Positions 43,694-55,849 of a DNA stretch of 64,000 nt are shown in pieces; position 1 is the stretch's first letter, and each line of letters begins with the position of its first letter. The DNA lies in NCBI GenBank assembly GCA_964006375.1, contig OZ023266.1, forward strand, positions 65,102,946 through 65,166,945, in the 5' to 3' direction. Below the pieces are notes generated by a model. The model was not told the DNA's origin and did not search any database. It was given only the letters and a program-made list of their open reading frames with translations. Position numbers and translations under genes: made by a program. The stretch is from Tillus elongatus. Taxonomy: Eukaryota > Arthropoda > Insecta > Coleoptera > Cleridae.

Positions 43694-44461
43694 TTGTATA
43701 AGATGGGTGACAGTGAAGACTATTCTGCTGATGAGGGAAAACGCAAGGCTTTTCCAATATCTGATATTTTCCAAAGAAGTAAGAAAATGGCACGAACACC
43801 AGAAAAAAATATGAAAAGCGAGAGTAATAAGTTGGATATAATGTTAAACATGCTAACGGATTTAACAGAGAAGATAACCAAAATAGAAGACAAACAAGAT
43901 AAAATTATAGCTGAGATGAAAGTGATTAAAGAAGAAAATAAAAACATGAAAATGGAAAATGATCAATTAAGAAAAGAGGTAAAGGATATTAAAAAGAAAT
44001 TAAATATTCTAGAAGAGGAGAAGAAAAGAAAGAATATAGTTATACAGGGGCTAAAAATGAACACAAACGATGCAAAGAGTTTAAAAGAGAACATGGGTAT
44101 TTTTTTGAAACAGAATTTAGAAGTAAATGTTGAAATAAAACAAGCTAGGAGACTCAGTGAAAAGGTTTGTCTTGTTGAACTTTATAAAATAGAGGAGAAA
44201 ATAGAAATTATGAGAAATAGATATAAATTAAAAAATTACAAGAATGAGATTGTGTATATAAATGATGATATGTCGAGGGAAGAGAGAAAAATTCAAAACG
44301 AATTGAGAAACGTAGCAAAAGATGAAAGAGCCAAAGGTAGAACTGTCAAGATTGGGTTTAAGAAGTTAATAGTCGAGGGACAGCTTTGGAAATGGGATGA
44401 AGAAAATGGCCTGGTTAAACAGGTAGAATATAATAGTGGTACGCATGAGACAAAAAATTAG
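43694..44461 (+). CDS. LINE ORF1 protein: coiled coil plus RRM-like RNA-binding domain
   Basis: 255 residues, intact. Residues about 45-110 form a long heptad-rich coiled coil (ITKIEDKQDKIIAEMKVIKE...KKLNILEEE). KRKNIVIQGL at about 111-120 is the start of an RRM-like fold as in L1-type ORF1 proteins, with conserved R-rich ends (SREERKIQNELRNVAKDERAK). Its role would be to bind element RNA as a trimer or multimer and act as chaperone for reverse transcription. Start: MYKMGDSEDYS; the second ATG (MGDS, 43703) is equally possible. Confidence 0.8.
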   Translation: MYKMGDSEDYSADEGKRKAFPISDIFQRSKKMARTPEKNMKSESNKLDIMLNMLTDLTEKITKIEDKQDKIIAEMKVIKEENKNMKMENDQLRKEVKDIKKKLNILEEEKKRKNIVIQGLKMNTNDAKSLKENMGIFLKQNLEVNVEIKQARRLSEKVCLVELYKIEEKIEIMRNRYKLKNYKNEIVYINDDMSREERKIQNELRNVAKDERAKGRTVKIGFKKLIVEGQLWKWDEENGLVKQVEYNSGTHETKN

Positions 44462-44532
44462 GCAAGAATGAGTGGAAAAAGAGAACTGAACAGGCGAAGA
44501 AAAGGGCTACGTATACGGAAAAAGATGTTGGC

Positions 44533-47500
44533 ATGTCAATAAGGGCTAGGGAGTTGTATAGGGACACGAGAGGAGCAAACGCAAATACCAATAAAGATAA
44601 AGAACACAGTAACCAAACAAGAAAATACCAGGTGAAACCGAAAACCGAGTATCTAAATCTGGGTACGTGGAACGTAAGGGGTTTGTATGAAGAGGGTGCT
44701 TTAAATAATCTAATTATGGAGGTCAATAAATATAGTATGCAAGTAGTGGCGTTACAGGAAACACACTTGAAAGGAAATGATATACAAAGGGTTGGAAACT
44801 ATATCCTATTTACAAGTGGTAGTGATATGAGAAGGTATGGAGTCGCATTCTTAATAAGCGAAAAGCTACAAGATAAAGTTAAATGTTTCAAACCAAAGTC
44901 AGACAGATTATGTTCCATAAGAATTAAGGCAGAAGATAAGATGATTAGTATTGTAAATATGCATGCTCCAACAGAAGAAAAAGAAGAAGAAGTGAAAGAT
45001 CAGTACTACGAAGAGCTGGAAAAAACGCTAGAAGATATACCAAAAAATGACGTGATAATTTTGATGGGAGACGCAAATGCAAAGATAGGCAATGAAGACA
45101 TATATAAGTCAATAACAGGAGGCGAAAGTAAACATACGGCGAGTAATGACAATGGAGTAAGGTTGATATCTTTAGCAATAGAACAGAATATGAAAATAAT
45201 GAGTACACACTTTAGAAGAAGAGATATACATAAGGGAACATGGACGATACCGGGACAAAATAAAACAAATCAAATAGATCACTTGTTAATAAAGGAAGAA
45301 CATGCTTGGCTAATCACCAATGTGAAAACACGTAGGGGTGCGGAAGCTGATTCAGATCACTTCTTGGTAAAGGCTGTTTTAAGATTCCCAGATACGATTA
45401 AACAGACACAAAAAAGGAGGGCAGAAACTAGATACAATGTTAATGATCTACGAAAAGAAAAAATAGCCCTCAACTACAAGAAAAGAATAGACAAAGCTTA
45501 TAGTAGTGATATGTTCCTGAATACAGGAACAAGATAGAAAAGACGGTGACTGAGGCAACGAAAGCAACCCTGGAAAAGAGACGAAAACAAATAAAAAAGT
45601 ACTGGATGAATGAAGAATGTAAAGCCGCACTAAAAAAAAGAGCAGTATTAAGACATCAAATGCTTCAGGCGCAAACGGAGGAAAACCTAGAAAAATATAA
45701 CGAACAAAGAAAGAGAACAAAAAATATGTGTAGAACCCAGAAACGAAAATTTCTGGAAGACAAAATAAAAAATATTGAATATAAATATCAAAAAAATTAA
45801 ATACGTAACTTCTACAAAGACGTGAAAGATATAAAAAGAGGCCACCAAAGCAAAGCAGTGTTCTTTAAGGATAAGGAAGGCAATTTGCTTGGAAACGATA
45901 AAGACATATGCAGAAGATGGAAAGAACATTTCGAAGAACTGCATAATGATGGAGATGAAGAAGAACTGAAAGAGTGTCATCAAGAGTTTTATGAAGAGGA
46001 AGAAGTTACAGAAGATCCAACGAAGCAAGAAATAGAAGAAATTATACAAACAATGAAAAGCAACAAGAGTCCAGGTGAAAATGGCATTATGGCCGAAAAT
46101 TTTAAATACGGAGGGACTGCTTTGGTTGCCATGATGTATGAGCTAATAAAAGAAATTTGGAAAACAAAAGAAATGCCAAAAAAATGGAATAAGACCATCA
46201 TGGTAACTTTATTTAAGAAAGGAGATATAACAGAATGCACCAACTATAGGGGGATAGCGTTACCAGATGTGGCCTACAAAATTTTAGCAACACTAATAAA
46301 GAAACGGCTAGAAAAATATATAGAGCCTTTGCTAGGGGAATATCAGGCTGGTTTTCGGAAGGGTAGGTCGACAGTTGACCAGATATGTCTGCTAAAGCAG
46401 GTTTTGACAGGCTGTTACGAGTACGAGATTCCAGTACACATGATCTTTGTCGACTTTAAGACCGCCTACGATTCAGTGAAAAGAAGTAAAGTAGTTGATA
46501 TACTTAGAGAGTTCAGAGTACCCGAGTATATTGTGAAACTGGTAATAATGACACTATGTAACACCACGTGCGCAGTAAGGGTAAACGGAAATCTGACAGA
46601 AGAGTTTGATGTGAGAAGAGGAGTGAGGCAGGGAGATCCGCTGTCAACGTTACTATTCAATATAGTTCTGGAGAAAGTGATAAGAGAGAGTGGTATAAAC
46701 AGAACTGGGAGCTTGTTTGACAGGAGTCATCAGTGCCTTGCTTATGCGGATGATATATTGTTACTGGCCAGAAATAGAAAAGAGCTGGAAAGTATCACTA
46801 GAAGTTTGGTGGAAGTAGCAGACAGTGTGGGACTTCAAATAAATAAGGACAAGAGCAAGTATATGGCAATTAAAAAGACTAAAGTGACTAATAGTGAACC
46901 TTTTACAGTGAAAATGCGAGGGGAGAGAGTCATAGAGTTCGAAGAGGTTAATAATTACATGTACTTAGGTGTATTAGTAGACAATAGATGTGATGAGGAG
47001 GTAGAAATTAACCTAAGGATAGCAAAAGCCAACAGATGTGCAGGAGGGCTTAACAGCTTCCTTAGATCAAAGAACATCTCGCGTGCTGCGAAACTCAGAG
47101 TATATAGGACTGTGATAAGACCAACCTTGACATATGGTTGTGAAGCATGGACAATGAACCGAAGACTGGAGGACAGAATAGCGATATGGGAGAGAAAGGT
47201 ACTACGCAGAATCTTCGGAGGCAAGAAAGTAGATGGCATGTGGGAAAGACGTCCAAATGTGGAAGTGTATGAAATGTATGGAGAACCGCCGGTGTCTCAA
47301 CTGGTTAAGGCGCGCAGACTACAGTGGCTGGGACATATAGAACGAATGGGTGTGGAGAGAATGGTGAAGAAGTGTGTCTGGTCAAATCCAGAGGGTAGAA
47401 GGAAGAGGGGAAGACCAAGAAAAAGATGGCTTGATGCAGCACAACAAGACTTGCTAGAAAAAGGAGTCCAAAACTGGAAGACGATTGCACTGGATAGGAA

Positions 47501-47534
47501 GCAATGGAAACGTATTACCAAGCTATGGGCCTAA
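44533..47534 (+). pseudogene. LINE ORF2: endonuclease and reverse transcriptase (RTE-like), one frameshift and one stop
   Basis: The endonuclease (44533 to about 45400) shows LGTWNVRGL, QETHLKG, NMHAPT, GDANAKIG, NQIDHLLI and DSDHFLV, the full APE-type set, of the 'craniofacial development protein 2-like' form. Near 45515 a frameshift moves to the frame of 45546-47534, which has one TAA at 45798-45800. The RT shows NYRGIALPDVAYKILA, AGFRKGRSTVDQI, FVDFKTAYDS, RRGVRQGDPLS and YADD (46743-46754), then YGCEAWTM, RRLQWLGHIERM and GRPRKRWLDA. The clade is RTE-like by RT style, but an ORF1 with coiled coil is unusual for RTE, so clade is left open. Confidence 0.88.
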
Positions 47535-47553
47535 ATGGCCTGTGAATGCTTCA

Positions 47554-47560
<7 letters not shown>

Positions 47561-47626
<66 letters not shown>
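47561..47626. repeat. (TA)n array at the LINE 3' end
   Basis: Pure (TA)n between the LINE 3' end and the next TIR element. Confidence 0.95.
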
Positions 47627-47630
<4 letters not shown>

Positions 47631-48385
47631 GCTGATTCGTAACGAAATCAGAATGCATGCATGTAGAGGACCTCAAAACATGCCGATTTTTCATATAAGG
47701 TTTTTCTCTGGTGCCCATGGTTGGCGAGATACAAGAAACAGCTCTATGTATTATAGCAATGTCCCAACATAGGACAACCAAATTTGGTAGATGGTTTTCT
47801 TTTATCAACGTTGTGAGATTCAGTCAAAACTCATTAGATCGACCAAAAATGAATTATGTTCCATAAAGTCACTTAAAGTATTTAATAGCGTTTGTTAAAT
47901 TTCAGATATGTTAATGTTTTATAAAGTTTACAAGGGAGATAGTATTCTTTTGATATCAACTCTAAAAATCTCGATTTTCTCAAAAACGGGTGGTTTATCA
48001 AAAAATTGACTGGAGGAGAAAAACGTACAAAATTTAACTCGCTATTAAACTGATGGAATTTAGCATAAAAATAGGTTGGGGTTTGAGAAAAGGGTGACCC
48101 ACCCCTAATTCACCCCTTTCTGAGTTTGTATCTAATTTAACTTTTTGTGAAATAACGACGTGGATAAAAGAAAACCATCTACGTAATTTTGTTGTTCTAT
48201 GTTGGGGCATTGCTGCAATACAAGCTGTTTCTTGTAATTATTAAAGAATCTGCCAACGCCAATATCTCACCAACCATAGGCGTCAGAGAAAAATTGTATA
48301 TCAAAAATCGGAATGTTTTGAAGTCATCTACACGCATACAATCTGTGTCCATTGCGTTGTGAATCACTCTGTATATAGAGGAGGG
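47627..48385. mobile_element. Non-autonomous TIR element with ~200-bp arms
   Basis: The left end ACAGGCTGATTCGTAACG is matched on the right by ACAGAGTGATTCACAACG inverted (48360-48378). The arms share TAGATGGTTTTCTTTTATC and ATGGTTGGCGAGAT-type blocks. The central 300 bp have no coding frame. A single related end lies at 55070-55100. Confidence 0.7.
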
Positions 48386-48488
48386 GAGAGGTATCTTTGG
48401 ATTTTTAAATGGGATGATTTCTATAAAATTCAAATTTACCTAAGAAACCAGGTATGTGTGCAAAAGAAATTAAATGTCAACTTATTTA

Positions 48489-48760
48489 TCGTCTGTCATG
48501 CATGAGAAATTCTTCGAAATGTGCCCCTTCACCTTCCAAACATTTTCTCGCTCTTTTTCCATATTAATCTTGTACATATCGCAAATTTATTGCATTTTTT
48601 TATTCCTTGGGAAATTCTAGATATGTTTCGTGCAAGATGTCCTATACCTATCTTCAACTGTTTACGAATCATTGACAGTTTAAAATTAGATATTAGACAA
48701 ATTAGAAATCGAATTGTCCAAGCATTTTTTAAGCTAACAACGTTAGCGTCATCAGCAGTT
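48489..48760 (-). pseudogene. Mariner-like transposase C-terminus
   Basis: Minus strand, frameshifted: SMIRKQLKIGIGHLARN... near 48720-48660 and CLEGEGAHFEEFLMHDRR ending at a stop at 48489. The latter matches the C-terminal 'CI...G.HFEHLL' motif of mariner-like transposases. Confidence 0.5.
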
Positions 48761-48868
48761 TTATTCATCCCTCTGATGATGCTAAAGTTGTTATCTAAAC
48801 GACCGTCAGGTCTAAAAAACTGTATTGTGATGAATTGGGTTCACCAAATTGTACTTATAGCTATAAAC
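48728..48868 (+). repeat. PLE terminal fragment
   Basis: AAAAAACTGTATTGTGATGA and ATTGGGTTCACCAAATTGTA closely match the outer right end of PLE 1 (8050-8100). The inner part is a short inverted repeat of the hammerhead region (48731-48753 against 48773-48796). Confidence 0.75.
48763..48812 (+). ncRNA. Hammerhead-like motif in the PLE fragment
   Basis: Core CTGATGA intact, stem II GCTAA...GTTATC imperfect, box TAAA instead of GAAA, stem III ACGACCGT, cleavage triplet GTC ending at 48807, stem I CCT/AGG. One core base (G12) is lost, so inactive as read. Confidence 0.45.
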
Positions 48869-49576
48869 AGTTAACCTAAAAAACAGCCGTATAGAAAAAT
48901 TTGGTTTATTATTCGAAGGCATCATAACAGGTCTTATTTTCTCTTGACCCAAAACACTTAAAGCCAAAAAATACAAAAACTAATTGTAAACAATATCTCC
49001 GTCTAGATTCCCCATTGCACAAATATTTTTACTTCAACGTTCATCTGAAAACCCAGTAAAATAAATTGGATAGTGTCCGGAGTTCTTGATCTAACATGAG
49101 AAATGGAGATATGAAAACATTTAAAGTTATCCTATTTTAGACTTGTCATAGTCTAGTTTCATTTTACTTCTCGTTATAAATGATCGTCGTATTTTTATGC
49201 ACTTTTGTAAACATTCGTTTCTGTCTTTCCGCGTTAGATAGGAAAAGTACATTTTGTCTACCATGCGTTTAACCTCTAACAACTTATTCTAAAAGAAAAC
49301 TCTGGGGTAACAAATTAAAAAATATGTTATTTGCAAAAATTATTAAAAAAGTTACCTCCTCATATTTGAGAAAGCTAATACAAGAAGGTGCAGAAATATT
49401 AAAAATAAAGAGGCACACAGCAGATATAAGCACACTAAAAACATGTTCAGACAAAAATATAGACAGTGGTGGCTGGTGATAAGGGGCACAGGAGCACGTG
49501 CAATAGAAAAGAGATATTTCTTTTGTTGACTGTTACAATAATATCAATTAATTATATACGACAGACTATCCATATT
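48869..49576. other. No gene; possible hAT-type end at 49464
   Basis: CAGTGGTGGCTGGTGATAAG (49464-49483) resembles a hAT terminus. No partner end or transposase was found. The rest is unrecognised. Confidence 0.3.
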
Positions 49577-49639
49577 CTAATTATTATTCCTTTTATAACA
49601 CAAATAATGATTATACCCTACACCCTTCTCTTGGCCTCC

Positions 49640-50799
49640 CTCTCCAATACCAACATTGCTCGCGTCCGTGTCCACAATAAACCTGTGACCAGGCTGGGGG
49701 TATGTCAGAATCGGGGATGAACATAGAGTCCGTTTTAATGTCTCAAATGCTTTTTCACAATCATTGGTCCAAATGAAAGGTGTCTTTTCTTCCGTCAGTC
49801 TATGCAAAGGTTTTGCGATGTCAGCAAACCCCTTTACAAAACGGCGGTAATACGTGCGGAGGCCCAGAAAGCTTCGCAGCTGATGTACACTGGTTGAAAT
49901 TTCTCAGTTCATAATACAGCCTGTCTTCTCTGGGTGGGTTTTGACTCCATCTGGGGTGATAATATGGCCTAAGTACTTGACTGCTTTTTGAAAGAGACAG
50001 CATTTCTTCGCATTTAAATTGGCTCTCTTTAGTTTCTGAAACACTTGTTCGACATTCTTCATGGGATCTTCAAACAACTTTCCCAAGATAATGACGTCAT
50101 CCAGGTACACGAGGCATGTTTTTCAGTGTAGATCTCTCAAAACTGTCTCCATTAGACGCTCAAAAGTGGCTGGAGCATTACACAACCCAAATGGAATGAC
50201 GTTTAACTGCCACAGTCCACTACCAGTGGTAAACGCAGTCTTTTCTTTGTCTTTGGGCTCAATCTCGACTTGCTAGTAGCCACTTTTCAAGTCCAATGTC
50301 GAAAACCATATTGCACCTGCCAGTGTATCAAGCGTATCATCAATTCTGGGAAGTGGATAGCTGTATTTTTTAGTGACATCATTTAACCGGTGGTAATCTA
50401 TACAAAACCCTGTGGAGCCATCTTTTTTTTAACTAACACTACTGGACATGCCCAAGGACTTTGCGATGGTTCTATAACTCGTGCCTGCTCCATCTCCCTT
50501 AGCATGGTGTCAACTTCGTGCTGTTTTGCCAATGGTATCCTACGCTGTGGTTGCGTGATTGGTACAGATGTCCCAGTCTCAATGCGATGGCGTACTAGAT
50601 CTGTTCTTCCAAAATCGTTCTTAACGTTGCGATATTTGGACAGCAATTTAGCCACTGCTTGCTTCTGTTGTGGCGAAACATTTCCACTAGCTTCTGCTAA
50701 GACATCTCGTAGATGTTCTGGAATTGGTTCATCCGGGATGGACGAGGCTGGATGTTCTTGGTCGTGGCAACGCCGTATGACAATGCAATCAATACACAT
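49640..50799 (-). pseudogene. Ty3/gypsy reverse transcriptase and RNase H remnant
   Basis: From 50799: ASGNVSPQQKQAVAKLLSKYRNVKNDFGRTDLVRH, RRIPLAKQHEVDTMLREM and [13 protein letters not shown]; a frameshift; then [34 protein letters not shown] (followed by a stop), YLDDVIIL (50107-50084), KYLGHIITPDGV, LRSFLGLRTYYRRFVKGF and CEKAFETLKRTLCSSPIL, ending in an RNase H start (FIVDTDASNVGIG) near 49650. Several stops and frameshifts. No protease, integrase or LTRs could be found next to it. Confidence 0.85.
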
Positions 50800-52060
50800 T
50801 ACACATTACAATTACAAGTTTACAATATTCTTGCGCATACCGAAAGTTATCAATTTTACACCGTTCCACACATACCAAAAAGGCCTTTTAGTAAAATAAA
50901 ATTGATACCTGTTTCTTTCTGGAGTGCCTTGCTGTTGCTGTTCCTCGATTTAATTGTAGTTTCTGGAATAATGAAACAACAATTTCGACCCCTAACAACC
51001 GCACCTTGGTCGTCAAAAATTCGCCATTGCTATGCACACTGCCTGGTATTTTGGTTTTTAGGATATTGACTTAAAAACTCACAATTTTCACTTGAAAGTC
51101 CTCTTACACGTATGTTTCCTTTTTGTGTTTTTCTCAGTTACACAATCCGGATGTTCATTTTTTATAATTATTTATTATAAACGTTTTTATCACCTATGAT
51201 GCAACTATAGCTTCTCCTCGATTTTATTTCGTTATTTTTAACGGTCTTTGTTCACGTTTTATGCTGGAACGCTAACTTAAACGGCACTTTACAATAATAT
51301 GCATAGTTTAACACTTATTTTGGGCTTTATTTGTCCGAATTTAAATTTATTTAATATTTTCTTATTTTCGGAAACAATCCCATATGGCCTCATGTTCACC
51401 TAAACAAACAAAATGCAAGAGAGTCTCTTTAATTATTTTTCTAATCAATTTTACTTGACAATTCATGACCGTCTTCCATTCTGTCAAATGTTTCATCTTG
51501 CTTGACCATAGACTTTTAGCTGTCTATTACTCGTTGCTCGAACGCAGAATGAACACGTCACATTTGACATCTAATAAATTTATTAAACAAAACTCGTAAT
51601 TTTACAAACTTGTTGGAATAATTAATTCAAAATACTAGTTTTAATCGCCTGAATTACAAAGAAACAATAATTATCTTGTTTTTAAGTAGTGGTATTATAA
51701 CTAATTCTCCATTTTTAAGGTAAGTATAAAACATCTTCATATTAAACAACCACCTTCTATTTACATCAGAACAATTACAAATCCATTATCAACTTAAAAT
51801 TACATCCTAACTAATTAAATTTTTCTCATGGTATGCAGCTCAAAACACTGTCGAAGTTATTTTCACTTGCTAAACAGATAACTTGAGCCAAATTCCTTTT
51901 CTTTAAAAGTTCAAACATGTGACTTTTAAATAGTTCATTTCATCTGCACTGTTTAGTGTTAATGTTTGAATGAAAGTTTTATAGCTTGCTTAAAACTAGT
52001 TTACAAAGTTCTTTGCTATCTTTATTACTTGAGAAATACTCCTTTTATTCATTTTAAAGT
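50800..52060. other. No feature recognised
   Basis: AT-rich sequence without a convincing reading frame. It could include the lost 5' part of the gypsy remnant, but no Gag or protease motif is visible. Confidence 0.4.
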
Positions 52061-52171
52061 TAAATTTTTTGAACTTCAAAAGCGTACAATATTTTATTGT
52101 CATTTCTCTTTTCAAAACTAGTTTCTCACATATATTTATTTACAATTATTTTTTTCATTGTGGTTACAGCA

Positions 52172-52640
52172 CCACCTTGCTGTGTATGCAGAGCAGTACT
52201 GGGACCAATGCAGTATTAGTTGAAGACTTAAAATTTTTACTGGATATTTGGTCATCTGCACATTTGGTAATGTAGATGCATTTGTTTTTCTCATTTTACC
52301 TGTTATACATATAAATAACATCATTTGCTATTTACTTACACACTGTATGTTAATTTTCTTGTTGTTACAGTTGCATTATAATTTATTTCCAAATTTCTAC
52401 AGATAAATTTAAGAATTCATTGGCAATGCTCACTCAAATTGTTCTGTGCAAACACGTCTCTCCTACTGGAATCAGTATTATTCAAGATCCTACCTGCCTG
52501 TTCACGATGCTTGTACATTTGTTGTACAATGCCTTACAAATTTCAAAATATTGCCATTTCCTCAAACGAGTGGCATTTTATGGCTGCGTCAGTGTTGTGT
52601 CAACCATTGTTTTAAACGGTTAGGTTTATTTATCAGTGAA
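52172..52640 (+). other. Two exon-like segments, function unknown
   Basis: 52172-52268 is preceded by a pyrimidine-rich tract and CAG and followed by GTAATG. 52372-52640 is preceded by TTTTCTTGTTGTTACAG and is open for 66 codons (52446-52643). Parts of the two resemble each other (ACTGGNAYCA, ACATTTG), which suggests a duplicated repeat instead of exons. No protein family is recognised. Confidence 0.2.
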
Positions 52641-52663
52641 ATATAATTTGTAAATACCTAGTT

Positions 52664-52760
52664 CGTAAGTTTTATTGCTAAGTTTTAATTTTAGTTTTGC
52701 ATGCTAGCTTGTAAGTTTTATTTCATGTTTAATTTTAGTTTGCATGCTAGATTGTAAGTT
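52664..52760 (+). repeat. Two tandem ~46-bp units
   Basis: Each unit runs from TTGTAAGTTTTATT to TTTGCATGCTAG. A third start (TTGTAAGTTAAG) follows. Confidence 0.75.
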
Positions 52761-52796
52761 AAGTTTGGGTTTGAAAATTTTAAATATCACTACAAT

Positions 52797-52928
52797 ATAT
52801 AAACATACAAACGGACATTGGATATGGGTTCCAGGGGCTCTAATTCGGCCTCATTTGAAGAAATTTTCAGAAAGTCTTACCATATATACCTCTCTATTAG
52901 TGAATTTTCTTAATGAAAAGTCACTAAA
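52797..52928 (+). repeat. Family H 3' end without TA array
   Basis: ATAAACATAC, GGATATGGGTTCCAGGGG, TACCTCTCTATTAGTGAATT and a hairpin end AAGTCACTAA. Confidence 0.75.
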
Positions 52929-53399
52929 AAGAACCTGAGATTCTGCTTCATATTGAATAAAACTCACAACTTGGTAGTCGTGTTATGTGAAACGTCACAT
53001 CAACTGCCAATCGAACTACTGGAAAATATAACTATCATCCTTACCATATGGATTAACATAAAGAGTTGCATAACGCAGTATGTTTTGATGATATGCGAAA
53101 TTAATTAATACACTTGGTTTGTTTTGTTTTTAATTTCTGTCATAGTATCAATACCTAATGTTCGTTAAATCGATTTTTCTCGAAAGCTGATTTAGATTTA
53201 GAAATGAAACAAGAATATTCATTGATTGTTGTTGCCCTTACTTGGTGAAACTTGTACATACTACATACAGACTTGGAGACTAATTCTCTGGCTTCACTGT
53301 TGGTTTTCGTTTTTGTAGGTGAGGACGTAGCCAGCGCGTCAGCTAATTGGAGCAAGTGGCCCTTACGAATTCTGGATGTTCTAGGATGTTCTTCAACGT

Positions 53400-53444
53400 T
53401 TATGTGACTATAGTTTCGCTGCTGACAGAATTCTCAGACAGATA
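53400..53444 (-). ncRNA. Hammerhead-like motif, PLE 3 downstream arm
   Basis: Minus strand: CTGAGAA core (one base short of CTGANGA), stem II region, GCGAAAC, stem III ACTATAGT, GTC triplet. Sense orientation relative to the PLE gene. Confidence 0.5.
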
Positions 53445-53731
53445 AAAATTGAATTAGTACTAAATCATGACAACTACAAATAAAGATCTGTTGCTATGTT
53501 ATGATATGATGTTTTGATCAAAAAATTTATCAAATTGAAAATAAAATGAAACACAGATGACAGATGAGGCTTTCAAAATGTCTACGTGATGTATGTCAAT
53601 ATTTAACATAAAATAGAAATAGCCTATAATAACTATGATAACAGTTATAACAATAAAATAACTAACCAATAACAGTATAAAAGCAGTCACTATATAACAA
53701 AATTATTGACATACATCAACTCATTATCTTA

Positions 53732-54244
53732 TTACAACTTTTTTGAAAGATCTGTATCAATAATATGTTTTGCAAATGTAGATTTGTCAGCATGGTTATT
53801 TCTAAATGCAGAGATGTGTTCTTTGTATCGGGTGTTAAAATCTCTAGAAGTTTGACCTATGTAAATTCCGTTACAATGTGTACAAGCTAATTTATAAACT
53901 CCACCTTTTGTCAGAAAACAAGATTTTTCTTTCGCGTTAAATAACAAATCACGCGTCGTGTTGTAAGATTTAAAAGCTATCTTTGTATTTGTACAGGTAT
54001 TTAAAATTTTTGAAATGTTTTCTGAAATGGTTCCAAAATAAGTTATCGAAGCGTATCTGTTGTCTTCTTTGTCTCTAATATTTGGATAAATTAAATTAAT
54101 CGCTAATTTGTATGCTTTTCTCTCTATCATTTTATCTATTATTTTAACAGATTTGCCATTATTAAATGCTGTTTGTTTAGTTATTGAAATTTCTTTTTCA
54201 AAATTGTTTTGTGACATAGGTATTGAAAATGCACGATGTATCAT
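53732..54244 (-). pseudogene. PLE 3 GIY-YIG endonuclease fragment (170 codons)
   Basis: Open from 54244 to TAA at 53732. The first half is the linker after RT (RDKEDNRYASITYFGTISENISKIL). The nuclease follows: GGVYKLACTHCNGIYIGQTSRDFNTRYKEH, with the CX2C zinc pair before YIG and a later AKHIIDT. It is the C-terminal third of a Penelope-clade PLE polyprotein; the RT domain is missing. The N-terminal ATG is inside the domain and the fragment is not expected to be functional. Confidence 0.83.
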
Positions 54245-54664
54245 AGAATGGTAGGCTAACAGCTTTTGTTAAACGAGCAAACTGATTTAATGAATTCCCC
54301 TTTCTTGGATATAATTCTTGCTAATTAAATAAGTCAAAGAAAATAAATTTAACTATTCTTTCAAAAAAGTTGTAATAATATAATGAGTTGATTGTATGTC
54401 GATATTTTCGTTGTATAGAGACTGCTTTTATACTGTTATTATTTAGTTATTTTATTGTTGTAACTGTTATCATAGTTATTATAGGCTAGTTCTATTTTTA
54501 TGTTAAATATTGACATACATCACATAGACATTTTGAAAATCTCATCTGTCATCTGTGTTTCATTTTATTTTCAATTTGATAATTTTTTTGATCAAAACAT
54601 CATATCATAACATAGCAACAGATCTTTATTTGTAGTTGTCATGATTTCGTACTAATTCAATTTT

Positions 54665-54710
54665 TATCTGTCTGAGAATGCTGTCAAGCAGCGAAACTAT
54701 AGTCACAGAA
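54665..54710 (+). ncRNA. Hammerhead-like motif, PLE 3 upstream arm
   Basis: Stem I TCTGT/ACAGA (5 bp), core CTGAGAA (N7 or G8 missing), stem II GCTG/CAGC with loop, GAAA, stem III ACTATAGT, GTC triplet ending at 54704. Confidence 0.5.
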
Positions 54711-54889
54711 AGGTTGAAGAACATCCTAGAACATCCAGAATTCGTAAGGGCCATTTGCTCCAGTCAAATTACGCGCTGGCTACGTCCTTCACCTACAAAA
54801 ACGAAAACTAACAGTGAAGCCAGATAAGTAGTCTCCAAGTCTGTATGTAGAAACAAGAATACAAAATGAAATGAAAAAAAATATTCTCT

Positions 54890-55110
54890 TTCAGGTTTTG
54901 AATCAAATTTCATGTTAGACATACAGGGGGAAAAGTTAATAACTGTAAATATCAAAACAATTTAAATTTTAATTTTCAACAGCCTGTATTTCCGAAATTA
55001 TCAACTTCCGGATAAGGCGTGTTTGCACCAATGGTCACAGTTTTGCGTGTAGTATCTCCAGATTTGGGATTTCTGTTGTAAATGAATCACTCTGTATATA
55101 AACACACATA
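54890..55110. repeat. Diverged repeat ending like the 47627-48385 element
   Basis: The end AAATGAATCACTCTGTATAT (55080-55099) matches the right end of that element. No second arm is seen. Confidence 0.45.
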
Positions 55111-55242
55111 TCCTCATTAGCGAATTATTTGTTCTACGAAAGCTTTGCTAAAATAATACTTGTGAATGTGATTTTTAGATAAAATTTTAATGAATTCAAA
55201 AACAATGAATTTTTCATATATAAAACTTGTAATAAGAAAATT

Positions 55243-55797
<555 letters not shown>

Positions 55798-55849
55798 ATA
55801 AAACAAACCAAACAGTATATCCCTCGTGCACAGAGAAGCACAGAAACGA

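Larger units (their letters stand above)
43367..47560 (+). mobile_element. Two-ORF non-LTR retrotransposon, nearly intact
   Basis: Leader 43367-43693, ORF1 43694-44461, ORF2 44533-47534. The 3' end runs directly into a (TA)n array (47561-47626), and a TA array also lies just before the 5' end, so the element may have inserted into a TA tract. ORF1 and ORF2 are 71 nt apart. Only one frameshift and one nonsense codon are visible. Confidence 0.82.
53265..54850 (-). mobile_element. Penelope-like element 3 with ~490-bp inverted arms
   Basis: 53265-53755 is the inverted counterpart of 54355-54850, about 90% identical by eye (shared GATCTTTATTTGTAGTTGTC, ATGACAGATGAG, TGTTAAATATTGACATACAT). The centre holds a 5'-truncated PLE gene on the minus strand. 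Hammerhead-like motifs lie in both arms. Confidence 0.82.

Noticed and set aside
48521..48874. 117-codon + strand ORF
   Set aside because: It overlaps a minus-strand transposase C-terminus and a PLE end; no protein features.
50390..51069. Plus-strand ORFs of 118-169 codons
   Set aside because: Antisense shadows of the gypsy reverse transcriptase remnant.
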